Shown piece after piece: positions 7,818 to 16,872 of a stretch of 64,000 nucleotides of DNA. The stretch is from positions 62,001 through 126,000 of the forward strand of contig NZ_BCXE01000025.1 in the NCBI RefSeq assembly GCF_001894945.1, written 5' to 3'. The notes beneath the pieces were generated by a model. It was not told the origin of the DNA and made no database searches. It worked only from the letters and a program-made list of their open reading frames with translations. This stretch comes from Rhodococcus ruber NBRC 15591. GTDB taxonomy: Bacteria; Actinomycetota; Actinomycetes; Mycobacteriales; Mycobacteriaceae. Positions within the stretch are counted from its first letter, which is position 1, and every line of letters starts with the position of its first letter. The position numbers and the translations under genes are program-made.

Positions 7818-9218
7818 TCAGGCGGGTAGCTCGAGCCCCTGTTCGGCGGCGCGGCGCGCCACCTCCTCGGGGAAGACGTTGCGCAGCAGGTACAGGTCCC
7901 GGCCGATGACCCAGCCGGGGGCGAGGGCGGTGGCGTAGCGCTCGAAGTAGCCGAGCTGCTTGCCGAACAGCACCAGTTCCTCCGGGCTGGCGATCCCCCA
8001 CTGCTTGCCGAGCCGGATCAGCGCGACGATGAGGTCGCTGAGCCGCAGCTGTCCCAGGTCGCGCCCGAGGATCGGAGCGAGCGCCTGCGCCACCTGGCGG
8101 CCGATCTCGGCGTCGTCGGCGTCGAGCCCGCTGGTGTAGCCGAGTGCGCGGATGCCGCGCGCCACACGGGCGAAGTCCCCGTCGATGGCGGTCGCGCGGA
8201 ACAGATCGCGCAGGATGGCGCGCCAGTGCTCGGGCAGCTCACCGACGATGCCGAAGTCCAGGAAGGCGAGACGGCCGTCGTCGAGCAGCCACAGGTTGCC
8301 GGCGTGCACGTCGCCGTGGAACGGTCCGTGCAGGACGACCGATTCGATCCATACCTTCACCCCGCGGCGGATGAGCAGACTGGTGTCGATCGCCGAGTCG
8401 GCGGGCACCCGGTCCATGGGCACACCGCGGAGCCGTTCCATGCAGATCACGCGCGGGCCGCAGTAGTCCCAGTACACCTGCGGCGTGGTGACGGTCGTGT
8501 TGTCCCCGAACGCGCCGATGCACTCCCGGAATCGGCTCTGCCGGTCCGCTTCGACCGCGCTGTTGAGTTCGGTCATCGTGGACGAGTGCAGGTCGCGGAT
8601 GATGGCGGTGGCGTTGGCGATGCGGAAGAACTCGAACGCCTGCAGCAGACGCGCGCCGACGTAGGCCGCCCGCAGGTCGACGAGCATGCGGTGGGCGATG
8701 CCGGGCCGCTGCACCTTCACGACCGCTTCCCGGCCGTCGTGCAAGACGCACGCATGCACCTGGCCGACGGACGCGGCGGCCAGCGGGACATCGTCGAACC
8801 GGGCGAACAGTTCGCCGACGGGATGGCCGAGATCCTCCTCGATCACGGCGCGGGCCCGGTCCGCGGGCACGGGTGCGACGTCGTCGAGGCAGCGCAGGCA
8901 CGCGTCGGCCAGCGGCCTGGGGAACACCCCGGACGACGACGCCATGAGCTGGCCGAGCTTGACGAATGTGGGACCGAGGATCTCGAACGCATCGACGGTG
9001 CCCTCGGCAGCGGCATCGGCGGGGCCGCGGCCGTCGGGCCGCAGCGGCCAGGCGAGCAGTTTCAGCAGGACGCTGACGAGGAGCACCACACCGATGACGA
9101 CCGTGCGACCGGCCTCGCGCAGGCCGAAACGCTCGAGCGGGGGCATGTCGACATGCAGCGCCGACGCGGGCGGTCCCCCGGCGTACGGGCCTGTCGGTCG
9201 GGGCGCGATGTCGGGCAC
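7818..9218 (-). CDS. ABC1/AarF/UbiB-family atypical kinase
   Basis: 466 residues from GTG 9218 with AAGGTGA upstream. UbiB signatures are the KxGQ motif in FVKLGQ (residue 87 region), the Ala-rich nucleotide loop AAASVGQVH (147-155), the ATP-site Lys in VVKVQRPG (168), HGDVHAGNLWLL and LDFG. One hydrophobic segment lies near residues 38-58. Family members are ATPases or kinases linked to isoprenoid or quinone lipid metabolism; actinobacteria make menaquinone, so a role in lipid extraction or transport is more likely than ubiquinone synthesis. The gene is divergent from sigG. Confidence 0.92.
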   Translation of the reverse strand: MPDIAPRPTGPYAGGPPASALHVDMPPLERFGLREAGRTVVIGVVLLVSVLLKLLAWPLRPDGRGPADAAAEGTVDAFEILGPTFVKLGQLMASSSGVFPRPLADACLRCLDDVAPVPADRARAVIEEDLGHPVGELFARFDDVPLAAASVGQVHACVLHDGREAVVKVQRPGIAHRMLVDLRAAYVGARLLQAFEFFRIANATAIIRDLHSSTMTELNSAVEADRQSRFRECIGAFGDNTTVTTPQVYWDYCGPRVICMERLRGVPMDRVPADSAIDTSLLIRRGVKVWIESVVLHGPFHGDVHAGNLWLLDDGRLAFLDFGIVGELPEHWRAILRDLFRATAIDGDFARVARGIRALGYTSGLDADDAEIGRQVAQALAPILGRDLGQLRLSDLIVALIRLGKQWGIASPEELVLFGKQLGYFERYATALAPGWVIGRDLYLLRNVFPEEVARRAAEQGLELPA

Positions 9219-9385
9219 GGGTCACCTTCGTCCTTCTGCCTGCCGGCGGGGCTGTCGGCCGGGGCAGTTACTGGACGGTACCCGGAGTGCACAGATAGTT
9301 CGAGACCCTGTTTCCTGTCGGCCCCCGGGACTACGCTCACGCTCGTAACTGCACTTCGGCAGCGACGGGCAGGCGGGGGTACGAC

Positions 9386-10381
9386 ATGACTGAGCAGGTT
9401 CTCGACTCGCAGGACGACTTTCTGACGCTGGCCGGTCCGTACCGGCGGGAGCTGCTGGCGCACTGTTACCGGATGAGCGGCTCGATCCACGACGCGGAGG
9501 ACCTCGTGCAGGAGACGTACCTGCGCGCCTGGCGCGGCTACGCGAACTTCGGTGGCCGCTCGTCGCTGCGGACGTGGCTGCACCGCATCGCGACCAACGT
9601 GTGCCTGACCGCGCTCGAGGGCAGGTCGCGCCGGCCGCTGCCGACGGGGCTAGGGGCGCCGAGCTCGGATCCGGCCGACGACCTCGTCGAGCGCGGGGAG
9701 GTGCCGTGGCTCGAGCCGATTCCCGGCGGGTCCTTCGGCGACGACGGCCGGCCGGACGATCCGACGGACCCGGCGGCGATCGTGACCTCGCGGGAGTCCA
9801 TCCGCCTGGCGTTCGTCGCGGCGCTGCAGCATCTGTCGGCGCGGCAACGGGCAGTGCTGCTGCTGCGGGACGTCCTGCAGTGGCGGGCGACCGAGGTGGC
9901 CGCCGCGCTGGACACCTCGACGGCCGCGGTGAACAGTCTGCTCCAGCGGGCCCGCGCGCAGCTGGAGCAGGCGCAGGTGACGAAGGACGATCTGGTCGAG
10001 CCGGAGAGTCCGGAGGCCCAGGCGCTGGTGCGGCGCTGGGTCGAGGGGTTCGAGAAGTACGACATCGATTCGATCGTCGAGATGCTCACCCAGGAGGCGG
10101 TGTGGGAGATGCCGCCGTTCGAGGGCTGGTACCGCGGCGCCGAGGCGATCGGAAACCTCATCCGGACGCATTGCCCGGCGAGCGGTCCCGGCGACCAGGT
10201 TCTGCTGCCCACGGTGGCGAACGGGCAGCCCGCCCTCGGCCTCTACATGCGAGGCGAGGACGGGCAGCACCATCCGTTCCAGCTGCAGGTGCTCGACGTC
10301 GTGGGTGACCGGGTCGTGCATGTGACCGTGTTCTTCGACACCGATCTGTTCGCCCTGTTCGGACTACCCGAGCACCCCTGA
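9386..10381 (+). CDS. sigG: ECF sigma factor SigG with C-terminal SnoaL-like domain
   Basis: 331 residues from ATG 9386. Sigma region 2 (AHCYRMSGSIHDAEDLVQET, then WRGYANFGGRSSLRTWLHRI) and region 4 (LSARQRAVLLLRDVLQW, then AVNSLLQRARAQL) are followed by a SnoaL/NTF2-like C-terminal domain (about 205-325) containing VWEMPPFEGWYRG. The segment RRPLPTGLG between regions 2 and 4 and overall layout match mycobacterial SigG from memory. The C-terminal domain is thought to modulate activity in place of an anti-sigma factor, and no anti-sigma gene is adjacent. Its regulon is probably stress-related. Confidence 0.93.
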   Translation: MTEQVLDSQDDFLTLAGPYRRELLAHCYRMSGSIHDAEDLVQETYLRAWRGYANFGGRSSLRTWLHRIATNVCLTALEGRSRRPLPTGLGAPSSDPADDLVERGEVPWLEPIPGGSFGDDGRPDDPTDPAAIVTSRESIRLAFVAALQHLSARQRAVLLLRDVLQWRATEVAAALDTSTAAVNSLLQRARAQLEQAQVTKDDLVEPESPEAQALVRRWVEGFEKYDIDSIVEMLTQEAVWEMPPFEGWYRGAEAIGNLIRTHCPASGPGDQVLLPTVANGQPALGLYMRGEDGQHHPFQLQVLDVVGDRVVHVTVFFDTDLFALFGLPEHP

Positions 10382-10390
10382 CGCCGGCCG

Positions 10391-10843
10391 CTACGCCTGC
10401 GCGGACGTCTCGGCCTGCGGTCCCATCGCGGCGGCCGCGGCCTGGACGTCCATCCACATGACCTCCCAGACGTGCCCGTCGAGGTCGCGGAAGGCCCGGC
10501 CGTACATGAAGTCGGTCTTCATCTCCTCCGACCCGGCGGTGATCCAGTCGCTGCCACCGGCGGCGAGCGCGGCATCGACGAGGCGGTCGACGTCGTCGCG
10601 GCTCTCGGCGGACACGCTCAGGAGCACCTCGCGGGCCGTGGCGGTGTCGCAGATGTCGCCGGTGATGAAGTCGCGGAAGCGCGCCTCCTCGAGGAGCATG
10701 ACGTAGGTCTGGTCGTTGATCTCGAGGCAGGCGGTGTTGTCGTCGCAGAACATCTCGTTGAAGGTGAAGCCGAGAGCATCGAAGAACGTGCGGGCGGCAG
10801 CCACGTCCTTGACGGACAGGTTGGCGAAGAGCATGCGGGACAT
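10391..10843 (-). CDS. VOC (glyoxalase/bleomycin resistance) superfamily protein
   Basis: 150 residues from ATG 10843 with a strong AAGGAG. Two paired beta-alpha-beta modules are visible: MSRMLFANLSVKDVAAARTFF and a C-terminal RDLDGHVWEVMWMD, typical of the PhnB/lactoylglutathione-lyase-like subgroup. Metal-ligand candidates are the His and Glu in DGHVWEV. It converges on sigG with nine bases between the stops. Function is unassigned; many such genes sit near sigma factors in actinobacteria as detoxification proteins. Confidence 0.88.
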   Translation of the reverse strand: MSRMLFANLSVKDVAAARTFFDALGFTFNEMFCDDNTACLEINDQTYVMLLEEARFRDFITGDICDTATAREVLLSVSAESRDDVDRLVDAALAAGGSDWITAGSEEMKTDFMYGRAFRDLDGHVWEVMWMDVQAAAAAMGPQAETSAQA

Positions 10844-11017
10844 CTTCAACTCCTTGTGTGTGAGCGGACGGCCGGCACCTCGTGTGAGGTGTCGAGAAGG
10901 TAGACCGTCCGGCTCCGGAAAACTCATCGCGCCGGACGGGATCGCCGAAACCCCGGCACGCATCGGAGCGAGAAACTATGCTCGGCGCCCGGTGCTCCGC
11001 GCGCCGAGGTGATGGAC

Positions 11018-11035
11018 CATACCCCTGCGGGTATG
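11018..11035. promoter_or_regulatory. CsoR/RcnR-like operator candidate
   Basis: The arms CATACCC and GGGTATG flank a CTGC spacer. G/C-rich ATACCC-n-GGGTAT palindromes are typical operators of the CsoR/RcnR/CstR repressor superfamily, which senses copper, nickel or persulfide. No CsoR gene is in the window. The site lies directly before a structured, apparently non-coding stretch. Confidence 0.5.
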
Positions 11036-11039
11036 TATC

Positions 11040-11181
11040 CTGGCCTCACCCGGCCGACGGAGACGATCGGCCGCCACCGACACCGCGTCCCTCCTCCCTC
11101 CCCCCGAAGGCGGGACGTGGCGCCGGGCGTCACACGCCCGGCGCGGACCCCCTGCCCTCCCTCCCCTCGGGCAGGGGGTTT
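11040..11181 (+). ncRNA. Candidate small structured RNA with two terminator-like hairpins
   Basis: Between the VOC gene and the first pirin are 445 bases without a convincing gene. After the CsoR-like palindrome come three stem-loops in a row: 11051-11057 with 11067-11073, 11121-11130 with 11134-11143 (CGCCGGGCGT, loop CAC), and 11147-11157 with 11169-11179 followed by TTT. The last is a good intrinsic terminator on the plus strand, yet no plus-strand gene ends upstream of it. A short metal- or sulfur-regulated transcript is the simplest reading. Frames through the region are Arg/Pro-rich and unconvincing. Confidence 0.35.
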
Positions 11182-11250
11182 CGTCGTCTCTCGGGTCCGC
11201 CTGCACACCGCTCGGAGCGCAGGAACAAATCCCCCGGCCCGTCGGTTAGA

Positions 11251-11270
11251 GTAGTTGCATAGTCAACTAC
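11251..11270. promoter_or_regulatory. MarR-type inverted repeat upstream of pirin
   Basis: GTAGTTG-CATAGT-CAACTAC ends 18 bases before the pirin start, 7-bp arms with a 6-base spacer. It matches the TAGTTG-n6-CAACTA form typical of MarR-family operators that often precede pirin genes in actinobacteria. A repressor bound here would block the promoter. Confidence 0.6.
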
Positions 11271-11288
11271 ATGCCGAAGGAGCCCGCC

Positions 11289-12257
11289 ATGCCCGCGGTG
11301 ACCGTAGACAACATCCTCACCCTGCCCCGCATCCCGGCCCCCGCACCCGACGCGACCGCCCGTCCGGTCCTCGGCGTGCGGACCGCTCCCGTCGGATACG
11401 AGGGCGAAGGCTTCCCGGTACGCCGGGCATTCGCAGGTATCGACCAGCGCTTCCTCGACCCGTTCATCCACATGGACCAGATGGGCGAGGTGCAGTACGC
11501 GCCCGGCGAACCAAAGGGCACCCCGTGGCACCCGCACCGTGGATTCGAGACCGTCACCTACATGATCGACGGGATCCTCGAACACAAGGACTCCAACGGC
11601 GGGGGCGGCACCATCGGCGGGGGCGACACCCAGTGGATGACCGCGGGCTCGGGGATCCTGCACATCGAGGCGCCGCCGGAACACGTCGTCGCCAGCGGCG
11701 GCCTCTTCCACGGCGTGCAGTTGTGGGTGAACCTGCCCCGGAACCACAAGATGGCGCAGCCGCGATACCAGGACATCGCCGGCAGCCACGTAGCCCTGGC
11801 CTCCTCGCCCGACGGCGGCGCCCTCGTCCGCGTCGTCGCCGGTGAGATCGGCGGTGTCCGCGGCCCGGGCGTGACCCACACCCCGATCGCCCTCGCACAC
11901 CTGACCGTCGCGCCGGGCGCGTCGGTGACCCTGCCCTGGCATCGCGAGTACAACGCGCTCGGCTACGTGCTCGCCGGGGACGGCACCGTCGGCGCCGAGC
12001 ACGCCCCCATCCGGGCGGGACAGACCGCCGTGTTCGGCCCGGACGGCGACAGCGTCACGTTCACCGCCGACCGCACCCAGGACTCGCGCACCGCGTCCCT
12101 CGAGGTGTTCCTGCTCGGCGGACGGCCGATCCGCGAGCCCGTCGCGATGTACGGGCCGTTCGTGATGAACACCAAGGCCGAGATCATCCAGGCGTTCGAG
12201 GACTTCCAGGCGGGACGTCTCGGGACCATCCCGGCCGGGCACGAACAGCTGCCCTGA
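11289..12257 (+). CDS. Pirin family protein
   Basis: 322 residues. ATG 11289 (MPAVTVDN) has AAGGAG at ideal spacing; an in-frame ATG at 11271 lies on the operator and lacks a site. The N-terminal cupin carries the metal-binding segment WHPHRGFETVTYMIDG and, further on, GSGILHIEAPPE, and a typical second cupin follows (WHREYNALGYVLAGDG). Pirins are Fe-binding bicupins with quercetinase or redox-sensing roles. Regulation is probably by a MarR-type repressor. It is followed by a second, different pirin on the same strand. Confidence 0.93.
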   Translation: MPAVTVDNILTLPRIPAPAPDATARPVLGVRTAPVGYEGEGFPVRRAFAGIDQRFLDPFIHMDQMGEVQYAPGEPKGTPWHPHRGFETVTYMIDGILEHKDSNGGGGTIGGGDTQWMTAGSGILHIEAPPEHVVASGGLFHGVQLWVNLPRNHKMAQPRYQDIAGSHVALASSPDGGALVRVVAGEIGGVRGPGVTHTPIALAHLTVAPGASVTLPWHREYNALGYVLAGDGTVGAEHAPIRAGQTAVFGPDGDSVTFTADRTQDSRTASLEVFLLGGRPIREPVAMYGPFVMNTKAEIIQAFEDFQAGRLGTIPAGHEQLP

Positions 12258-12312
12258 CGCTGCGCCGACGCGCTCGTACCCTGAACCCGCCGCACCTCAC
12301 CGAGGAGAATCC

Positions 12313-13086
12313 ATGACCGACGCCACGACTCTCGACATCCGGCGCGCCGAGGACCGGCTGACGACGAACATCTCCTGGCTCGACTCGAAGCACTCGTTCT
12401 CGTTCGGCCACCACTACGACCCGGACAACACGCACCACGGGCTGCTGCTGGTCAACAACGACGACACGGTCCTGCCCGGTCAGGGCTTCGACACGCATCC
12501 GCACCGCGACATGGAGATCGTGACCTGGGTGCTGCGCGGCAGCCTCGTGCACCAGGACTCGATCGGGCACTCGGGCGTCATCTATCCGGGCCTGGCACAG
12601 CGGATGAGCGCCGGAACGGGCATCCTGCACTCGGAGAAGAACGACTCCTGGCGGTTGCCCGGCGCCACCGGCGTGCACGCCGCGGAGCACGCCGAGCTGG
12701 TCCGCTTCGTCCAGATGTGGGTGGTGCCGGACGAATCGGGCATCACCCCCGGTTACGAGCAACTCGAGATCGACGACGAGCTCATGCGCGGCGGCCTGGT
12801 GCCCGTCGCCACCGGCATCCCCGAGCACCGCGATCACGCCGCCATCCGCATCCACAACAAGTACGCCGGGTTGTCGGTCGCCCGCCTGCAGCCGGGCCGG
12901 CCGGTCGTCCTGCCCGATGCCCCCTACCTGCACCTCTTCGTCGCCCAGGGCACAGCCGAGCTCGAAGGCGCCGGAATCCTGCGGGAGGGCGACGCCGTGC
13001 GGCTGACCGGCTCCGGCGGACAGCGGGTCCACACCGACACGGCCGCGGAAATCCTCGTGTGGGAGATGCACGCCCGCATCGGCTGA
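12313..13086 (+). CDS. Second pirin family protein (YhhW-like)
   Basis: 257 residues from ATG 12313 with GAGGAG. Metal-ligand pattern THPHRDMEIVTWVLRG, then SAGTGILHSEKND, fits the YhhW/quercetinase-like short pirin class; a second beta-rich half follows and ends in EILVWEMHARIG. It lies 55 bases behind the first pirin and is likely cotranscribed. In mycobacteria a pirin-like gene sits beside sigG, as recalled, so this neighbourhood may be conserved. Physiological substrate unknown. Confidence 0.92.
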   Translation: MTDATTLDIRRAEDRLTTNISWLDSKHSFSFGHHYDPDNTHHGLLLVNNDDTVLPGQGFDTHPHRDMEIVTWVLRGSLVHQDSIGHSGVIYPGLAQRMSAGTGILHSEKNDSWRLPGATGVHAAEHAELVRFVQMWVVPDESGITPGYEQLEIDDELMRGGLVPVATGIPEHRDHAAIRIHNKYAGLSVARLQPGRPVVLPDAPYLHLFVAQGTAELEGAGILREGDAVRLTGSGGQRVHTDTAAEILVWEMHARIG

Positions 13087-13168
13087 CCGGGGTGGGCGCA
13101 ACGCCCGGCCCCGGCCTCGGTACCGTGACCGAGCGAACCCTCGCTCCGCTCGACCTCAGGATGTCGCC

Positions 13169-14077
13169 GTGACCGTCACCGCCCCCGAAACCGATCGTCT
13201 CAACGCCTTCATGGGCATCGACACCGTGAGCGGGGAGCCGGGCACGGTGTCGTTCCGCCAGCCGCTGGGCGCCCGATTCGTCGACCACCGCGGCCGCACC
13301 ACCGTCGGATCCGTCGGCGTGTTCACCGACGTCCTTCTCGGCGCCGCCCCGCACCTCGTGTGGCGCGGGCAGGGCCGCGACACCCGGTCCGTCCTGAGCC
13401 AGCTCAGCGCCTCGACCGCGAATCCGATGCCGGCCCGGGGGGCTCTGCACGGCACCGGCCGCGCCGTCCACGTGGACGACGCCACCGCGTTGAGCACCGC
13501 GCAGATCTGCGACGACGCAGGCGATCTGGTGATCCAGCTGACGGGACGGTCGATGGTCGTGGATCGTCCCGCCGTGTTCGACGCGTTCGCGGACGCGTCC
13601 GGACTGGTCCGGCCCGCCCCCGAACCCTGGACGGACCCTTCGGAACTCGCCGAGCGCACCGGCCTCGACACGGTCTCCGGCATCGCCGCCGGAACCGTGG
13701 CCCGGGGCCCGCTCGCCGGGCTGCTCGATCTGCGCGTCGGCGCCGTCGAGAAGGGACGCGTCGCCGCGGTCGTACCACCCGCGGAATGGATGGCCAATCC
13801 GATGGGCGCCGTGCAGGGTGGGGTCCTGGTCTCCGTCGCCGGCACCGTCGCCGAACTCGCGGCGCAGACCCTCACCGCTGCCGGACAGGAGTACCGGTTG
13901 CTGAACCTGACGCTCGACTACCTGCGCTCCCCCGCGGCACCCGGCCCCGACCTTCTCGTCGATGCCCGGGTCACCCGGGCCGGCCGACGGCTCGCCTCGA
14001 TCGACACGCATCTCACCGCACCCGACGGCGCGGTCCTGGTCCGGGCCCAGGCGAGCGTGCAGCTGCTGGCGCCCTGA
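13169..14077 (+). CDS. Double hot-dog acyl-CoA thioesterase (PaaI-like)
   Basis: 302 residues from GTG 13169 with AGGA seven bases upstream. Two tandem hot-dog halves are visible: about residues 1-130 (VGVFTDVLLGAAPHLVW) and about 155-300 (AEWMANPMGAVQGGVLVSVAGTVAE). The HGG-like helix start of the second half reads VQGGVL, typical of PaaI-type thioesterases. The likely reaction is hydrolysis of acyl-CoA thioesters in the cytoplasm. It may belong to the same transcript as the pirins (82-base gap), with no further context to define its substrate. Confidence 0.82.
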   Translation: MTVTAPETDRLNAFMGIDTVSGEPGTVSFRQPLGARFVDHRGRTTVGSVGVFTDVLLGAAPHLVWRGQGRDTRSVLSQLSASTANPMPARGALHGTGRAVHVDDATALSTAQICDDAGDLVIQLTGRSMVVDRPAVFDAFADASGLVRPAPEPWTDPSELAERTGLDTVSGIAAGTVARGPLAGLLDLRVGAVEKGRVAAVVPPAEWMANPMGAVQGGVLVSVAGTVAELAAQTLTAAGQEYRLLNLTLDYLRSPAAPGPDLLVDARVTRAGRRLASIDTHLTAPDGAVLVRAQASVQLLAP

Positions 14078-14133
14078 CGACGGCTCACGAGCGCGGCCGG
14101 ACGGAGGACCGGTGACGGAACGGGCGTCGGCCG

Positions 14134-15342
14134 TCAGGCCGCCCGCCGTGCGACGACGACGCCCGCGGCCCCGAGCCGCGGGAACCGCATGTCCGAGATG
14201 GGGGTGACACTGCCGAGGCGGTTGGTGACGAAGGCGATGGACAAGCCCGTCTCCGGATCGGCGAACGCGCCGGAGCCGCCGAAGCCGAAGTGACCGATCG
14301 ACTGCAGCGGCTGTTCCCGCAGGGCGACCCAGCCCGGGTGGTAGCCCAGCCGCCAGTTGGGGCGGATACCGAGCACGTAGTCGCGGCGCCGGGTCTGCAC
14401 CTCGAGGACCTGTTCGAGGGTTTCCGCCTTCAGCAGCCGCGCTCCGTCGAGTTCGCCGCCGTTCGCCAGCGCCCCGTACATCCGGGCCAGCGCGCGGGCG
14501 GTGAAGACCCCGTTCCATCCCGGCATCACCGCGTCGTGCGCGGCGGGGCTGCGGGCCAGCTCGTCGAAGCCTTCGGCCATGCCCGCCTCGGCGACGCCAC
14601 GCAGCCCGGGCAGCCGCGACAGCACGGTGCCGGTGACCGCCCACGGCGCGGGGGTCGGGTTCAGCCGGGGGAAGACCCGGGCGATGCGGTGCCGCTCGTC
14701 CTGCGGCACGTGGAACCAGAATTCGCGCAGACCGAGCGGGCCGGCGATCTCCTGCTCGACCAGTTCGGTGAAGGACAGGCCGGTCACCCGGATGGCGATC
14801 TCGGCGACGAGGTTGCCGTAGGTGACGGCGTGATAGCCGGGGCCGGCGAGCCGCCGCGGATCCGGTGCGGCGGCCGCCAGCGCGGCCGCCACCGCATCGG
14901 AGTCGAGCAGCCCGAAGCGTCCCGGGACGAGGCCCCGCGCGCGGTGCAGACCGGCGCGGTGGGACATCAGTTCCCGGACGGTGATGGACTCCTTTCCGGC
15001 GGCCCCGAACTCGGGCCAGTACGTCGCGACGGGTTCGTCGTAGTCGACGAGTCCGCGCTCGGCGAGCCGGTGCAGCACGGTGCTCGCGACGCCCTTGCCC
15101 GTGGAGAACGACAGCGCGACGGTGTCGTGGGTCCACCGCTTGTCCCGGGACGCCCAGCCCGCCCAGATGTCGAGCACCGGCTCGCCGTGCAGGTACGCCG
15201 CGAGCGCCCCGCCGCCGTTCCGGGTGTCGCGGAACATCTTGAAGAAGCGGTCGGCGACCGGCAGGAAGCGGGGGTCGACGATCATCTCGGTCGGGGGGTG
15301 CTCGCCGTCCACCCGCTTGGCCGCTCCGGCATCGGAACTCAT
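14134..15342 (-). CDS. Serine hydrolase of the beta-lactamase/EstB family
   Basis: 402 residues from ATG 15342, which shares its A with the stop of the upstream acyltransferase (TGATG). The Ser-x-x-Lys nucleophile motif is STGK in LSFSTGKGVAS (about residue 80), the Tyr-x-Asn element is YGN in AVTYGNL, and the C-terminal HFGFGGSG corresponds to the HxG strand. Family members are esterases or carboxypeptidase-like enzymes, often called lipase LipE/LipL-like in mycobacteria. No signal peptide. Tight coupling to a WS/DGAT acyltransferase suggests a shared role in neutral lipid turnover. Confidence 0.92.
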   Translation of the reverse strand: MSSDAGAAKRVDGEHPPTEMIVDPRFLPVADRFFKMFRDTRNGGGALAAYLHGEPVLDIWAGWASRDKRWTHDTVALSFSTGKGVASTVLHRLAERGLVDYDEPVATYWPEFGAAGKESITVRELMSHRAGLHRARGLVPGRFGLLDSDAVAAALAAAAPDPRRLAGPGYHAVTYGNLVAEIAIRVTGLSFTELVEQEIAGPLGLREFWFHVPQDERHRIARVFPRLNPTPAPWAVTGTVLSRLPGLRGVAEAGMAEGFDELARSPAAHDAVMPGWNGVFTARALARMYGALANGGELDGARLLKAETLEQVLEVQTRRRDYVLGIRPNWRLGYHPGWVALREQPLQSIGHFGFGGSGAFADPETGLSIAFVTNRLGSVTPISDMRFPRLGAAGVVVARRAA

Positions 15343-16727
15343 CACGCCACTCCTACCGCAGTCTCCAACTCCGACAGAGACCGCTCCGTCAGAGGTATCA
15401 GCGTCGCGATGTCCGGTATTGCTTCCCCGCCGGCCACATATCCGAAACCGATCCGGTCGGCATACGAGCACACCGTGACGTTGAGGGCCATCCCGTCGTA
15501 GACGATCGAGACGGGGTACATCTCCTCGAGGTGGGCGCCGTTCCAGTACAGCTCGGTGCGCGGACCGGGCACGTTGGAGATCGGCAGGTTGTACCCGGGC
15601 CGCAGCCCCGGGTCGAACGGAAGCATCGGGGCGAGGATGGTCGGCAGGATGCTCGGTGCCGTCACCACCAGCGACGGCACCGGCCCCAGCGCTGCGACGC
15701 GGTCCTTGGCGACCTGCATCGAGCGGTGGATCAGCCGCAGCCGGTCGGCCGGGTCGGCGAGATCGGTGCCCAGGGTGCACACCGCCGTTCCGAACGCATT
15801 GCCCGCCGTCGCGCCGTCCTGCCGTCCGCGCACCGAGACCGGGCAGATCGCCACGAGGGAGTCGCCGGGGAGTTCGCCGTGCTCGCCGAACCACGAGCGC
15901 AACGCCCCGGCCACCACGGCCGTGACGACGTCGTTGCCGGTCACGCCCGCAGCGCGCTCGATCGCGCGCAGTCGCGACTTCGGCCAGCCGGCGGCGACGA
16001 AGGCGCGTCCGGCTCCGAGTGGACCGTTGAGCCGGGTGCGGGGCGCCCCGAACGGCAGCACGGTGGTGTCGGTGGTCAGACCCTGCACCGTGGCCCCGAC
16101 CTGCCCCTCGACCGTCCGGCGAACCAGGCCCACACCGGAGGTGAGCGCCCCGAGGACCGAACGGGCCAGGCCGAGCGGCGTCGGAAGGCCACCGGGCGCG
16201 GCGTCGGGCCGCGGGTGCCCGCCGGTGGCGAAGAACGGGGACATCGACCGGCGATCGGGGTCGGGCGACATCGACTCCTCGATCATCCGCAGGCCCGCGA
16301 TCCCGTCGAGCACCGCGTGGTGGACCTTCGTGTAGAGCGCGAACCGGCCGTCGGGAAGGCCGTCGACGAGGTGGGCCTCCCACATCGGGCGGGAGCGGTC
16401 GAGCGGTTCGGCATGCAGCTTCCCCACCAGCTGCCACAGCGCGTCCCGTCCGGCGCCGGGCGGCAGCGACGCCCGCCGCACGTGGTAGCTCAGATCGATG
16501 TCGTCCACGTCGCGCCAGGCCCACCACCCGCCGGTGTCCACACCCCGGTGCGCCCGGCGTCGCAGCACCGGATCCACCTCGTCGCCCCGGCCGAGCGCGT
16601 CCCGGTAGGCGTCGTCGACGAATCGGGAGCCGGCGTCCTCGGGTGGGTTCAGGATCAGCACCACCCCGACGTGCATGGGGTTCGCCAGCAGCTCTGCCGT
16701 CATGAGAACCGCGTCGATCGGGTCCAT
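15342..16727 (-). CDS. Wax ester synthase/diacylglycerol acyltransferase (WS/DGAT)
   Basis: 461 residues. The N-terminal MDPIDAVLMTAE resembles the family start and the catalytic HHxxxDG motif reads HHAVLDG at about residue 140. The ND motif region NVPGPRTELYWNG and LNVTVCSYADRIGFG are also present. The enzyme transfers acyl groups from acyl-CoA to diacylglycerol or long-chain alcohols, making storage lipids typical of rhodococci. ATG 16727 is chosen; a GTG three codons upstream is equally possible. The gene overlaps the downstream hydrolase by one base and is divergent from zmp1. Confidence 0.93.
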   Translation of the reverse strand: MDPIDAVLMTAELLANPMHVGVVLILNPPEDAGSRFVDDAYRDALGRGDEVDPVLRRRAHRGVDTGGWWAWRDVDDIDLSYHVRRASLPPGAGRDALWQLVGKLHAEPLDRSRPMWEAHLVDGLPDGRFALYTKVHHAVLDGIAGLRMIEESMSPDPDRRSMSPFFATGGHPRPDAAPGGLPTPLGLARSVLGALTSGVGLVRRTVEGQVGATVQGLTTDTTVLPFGAPRTRLNGPLGAGRAFVAAGWPKSRLRAIERAAGVTGNDVVTAVVAGALRSWFGEHGELPGDSLVAICPVSVRGRQDGATAGNAFGTAVCTLGTDLADPADRLRLIHRSMQVAKDRVAALGPVPSLVVTAPSILPTILAPMLPFDPGLRPGYNLPISNVPGPRTELYWNGAHLEEMYPVSIVYDGMALNVTVCSYADRIGFGYVAGGEAIPDIATLIPLTERSLSELETAVGVA

Positions 16728-16872
16728 CAGACCCACTCGCCCACCCCGCTTCCACGTGTCTGTGTGGCTTCGGTCACGGTAACTCGAGCGCGGCGTGTCG
16801 CGGGCGGAGACGGCCCGTCGCCCGTACGCAGGCCCGTGCCGGGTGCGGGGAATGGGTGTAAGGATGGACGGC

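Noticed and set aside
10978-11262. 94-codon frame through the intergenic region before the first pirin
   Set aside because: Low-complexity Arg/Pro/Ser product, no ribosome site and it runs across two terminator-like hairpins; a structured RNA fits better.
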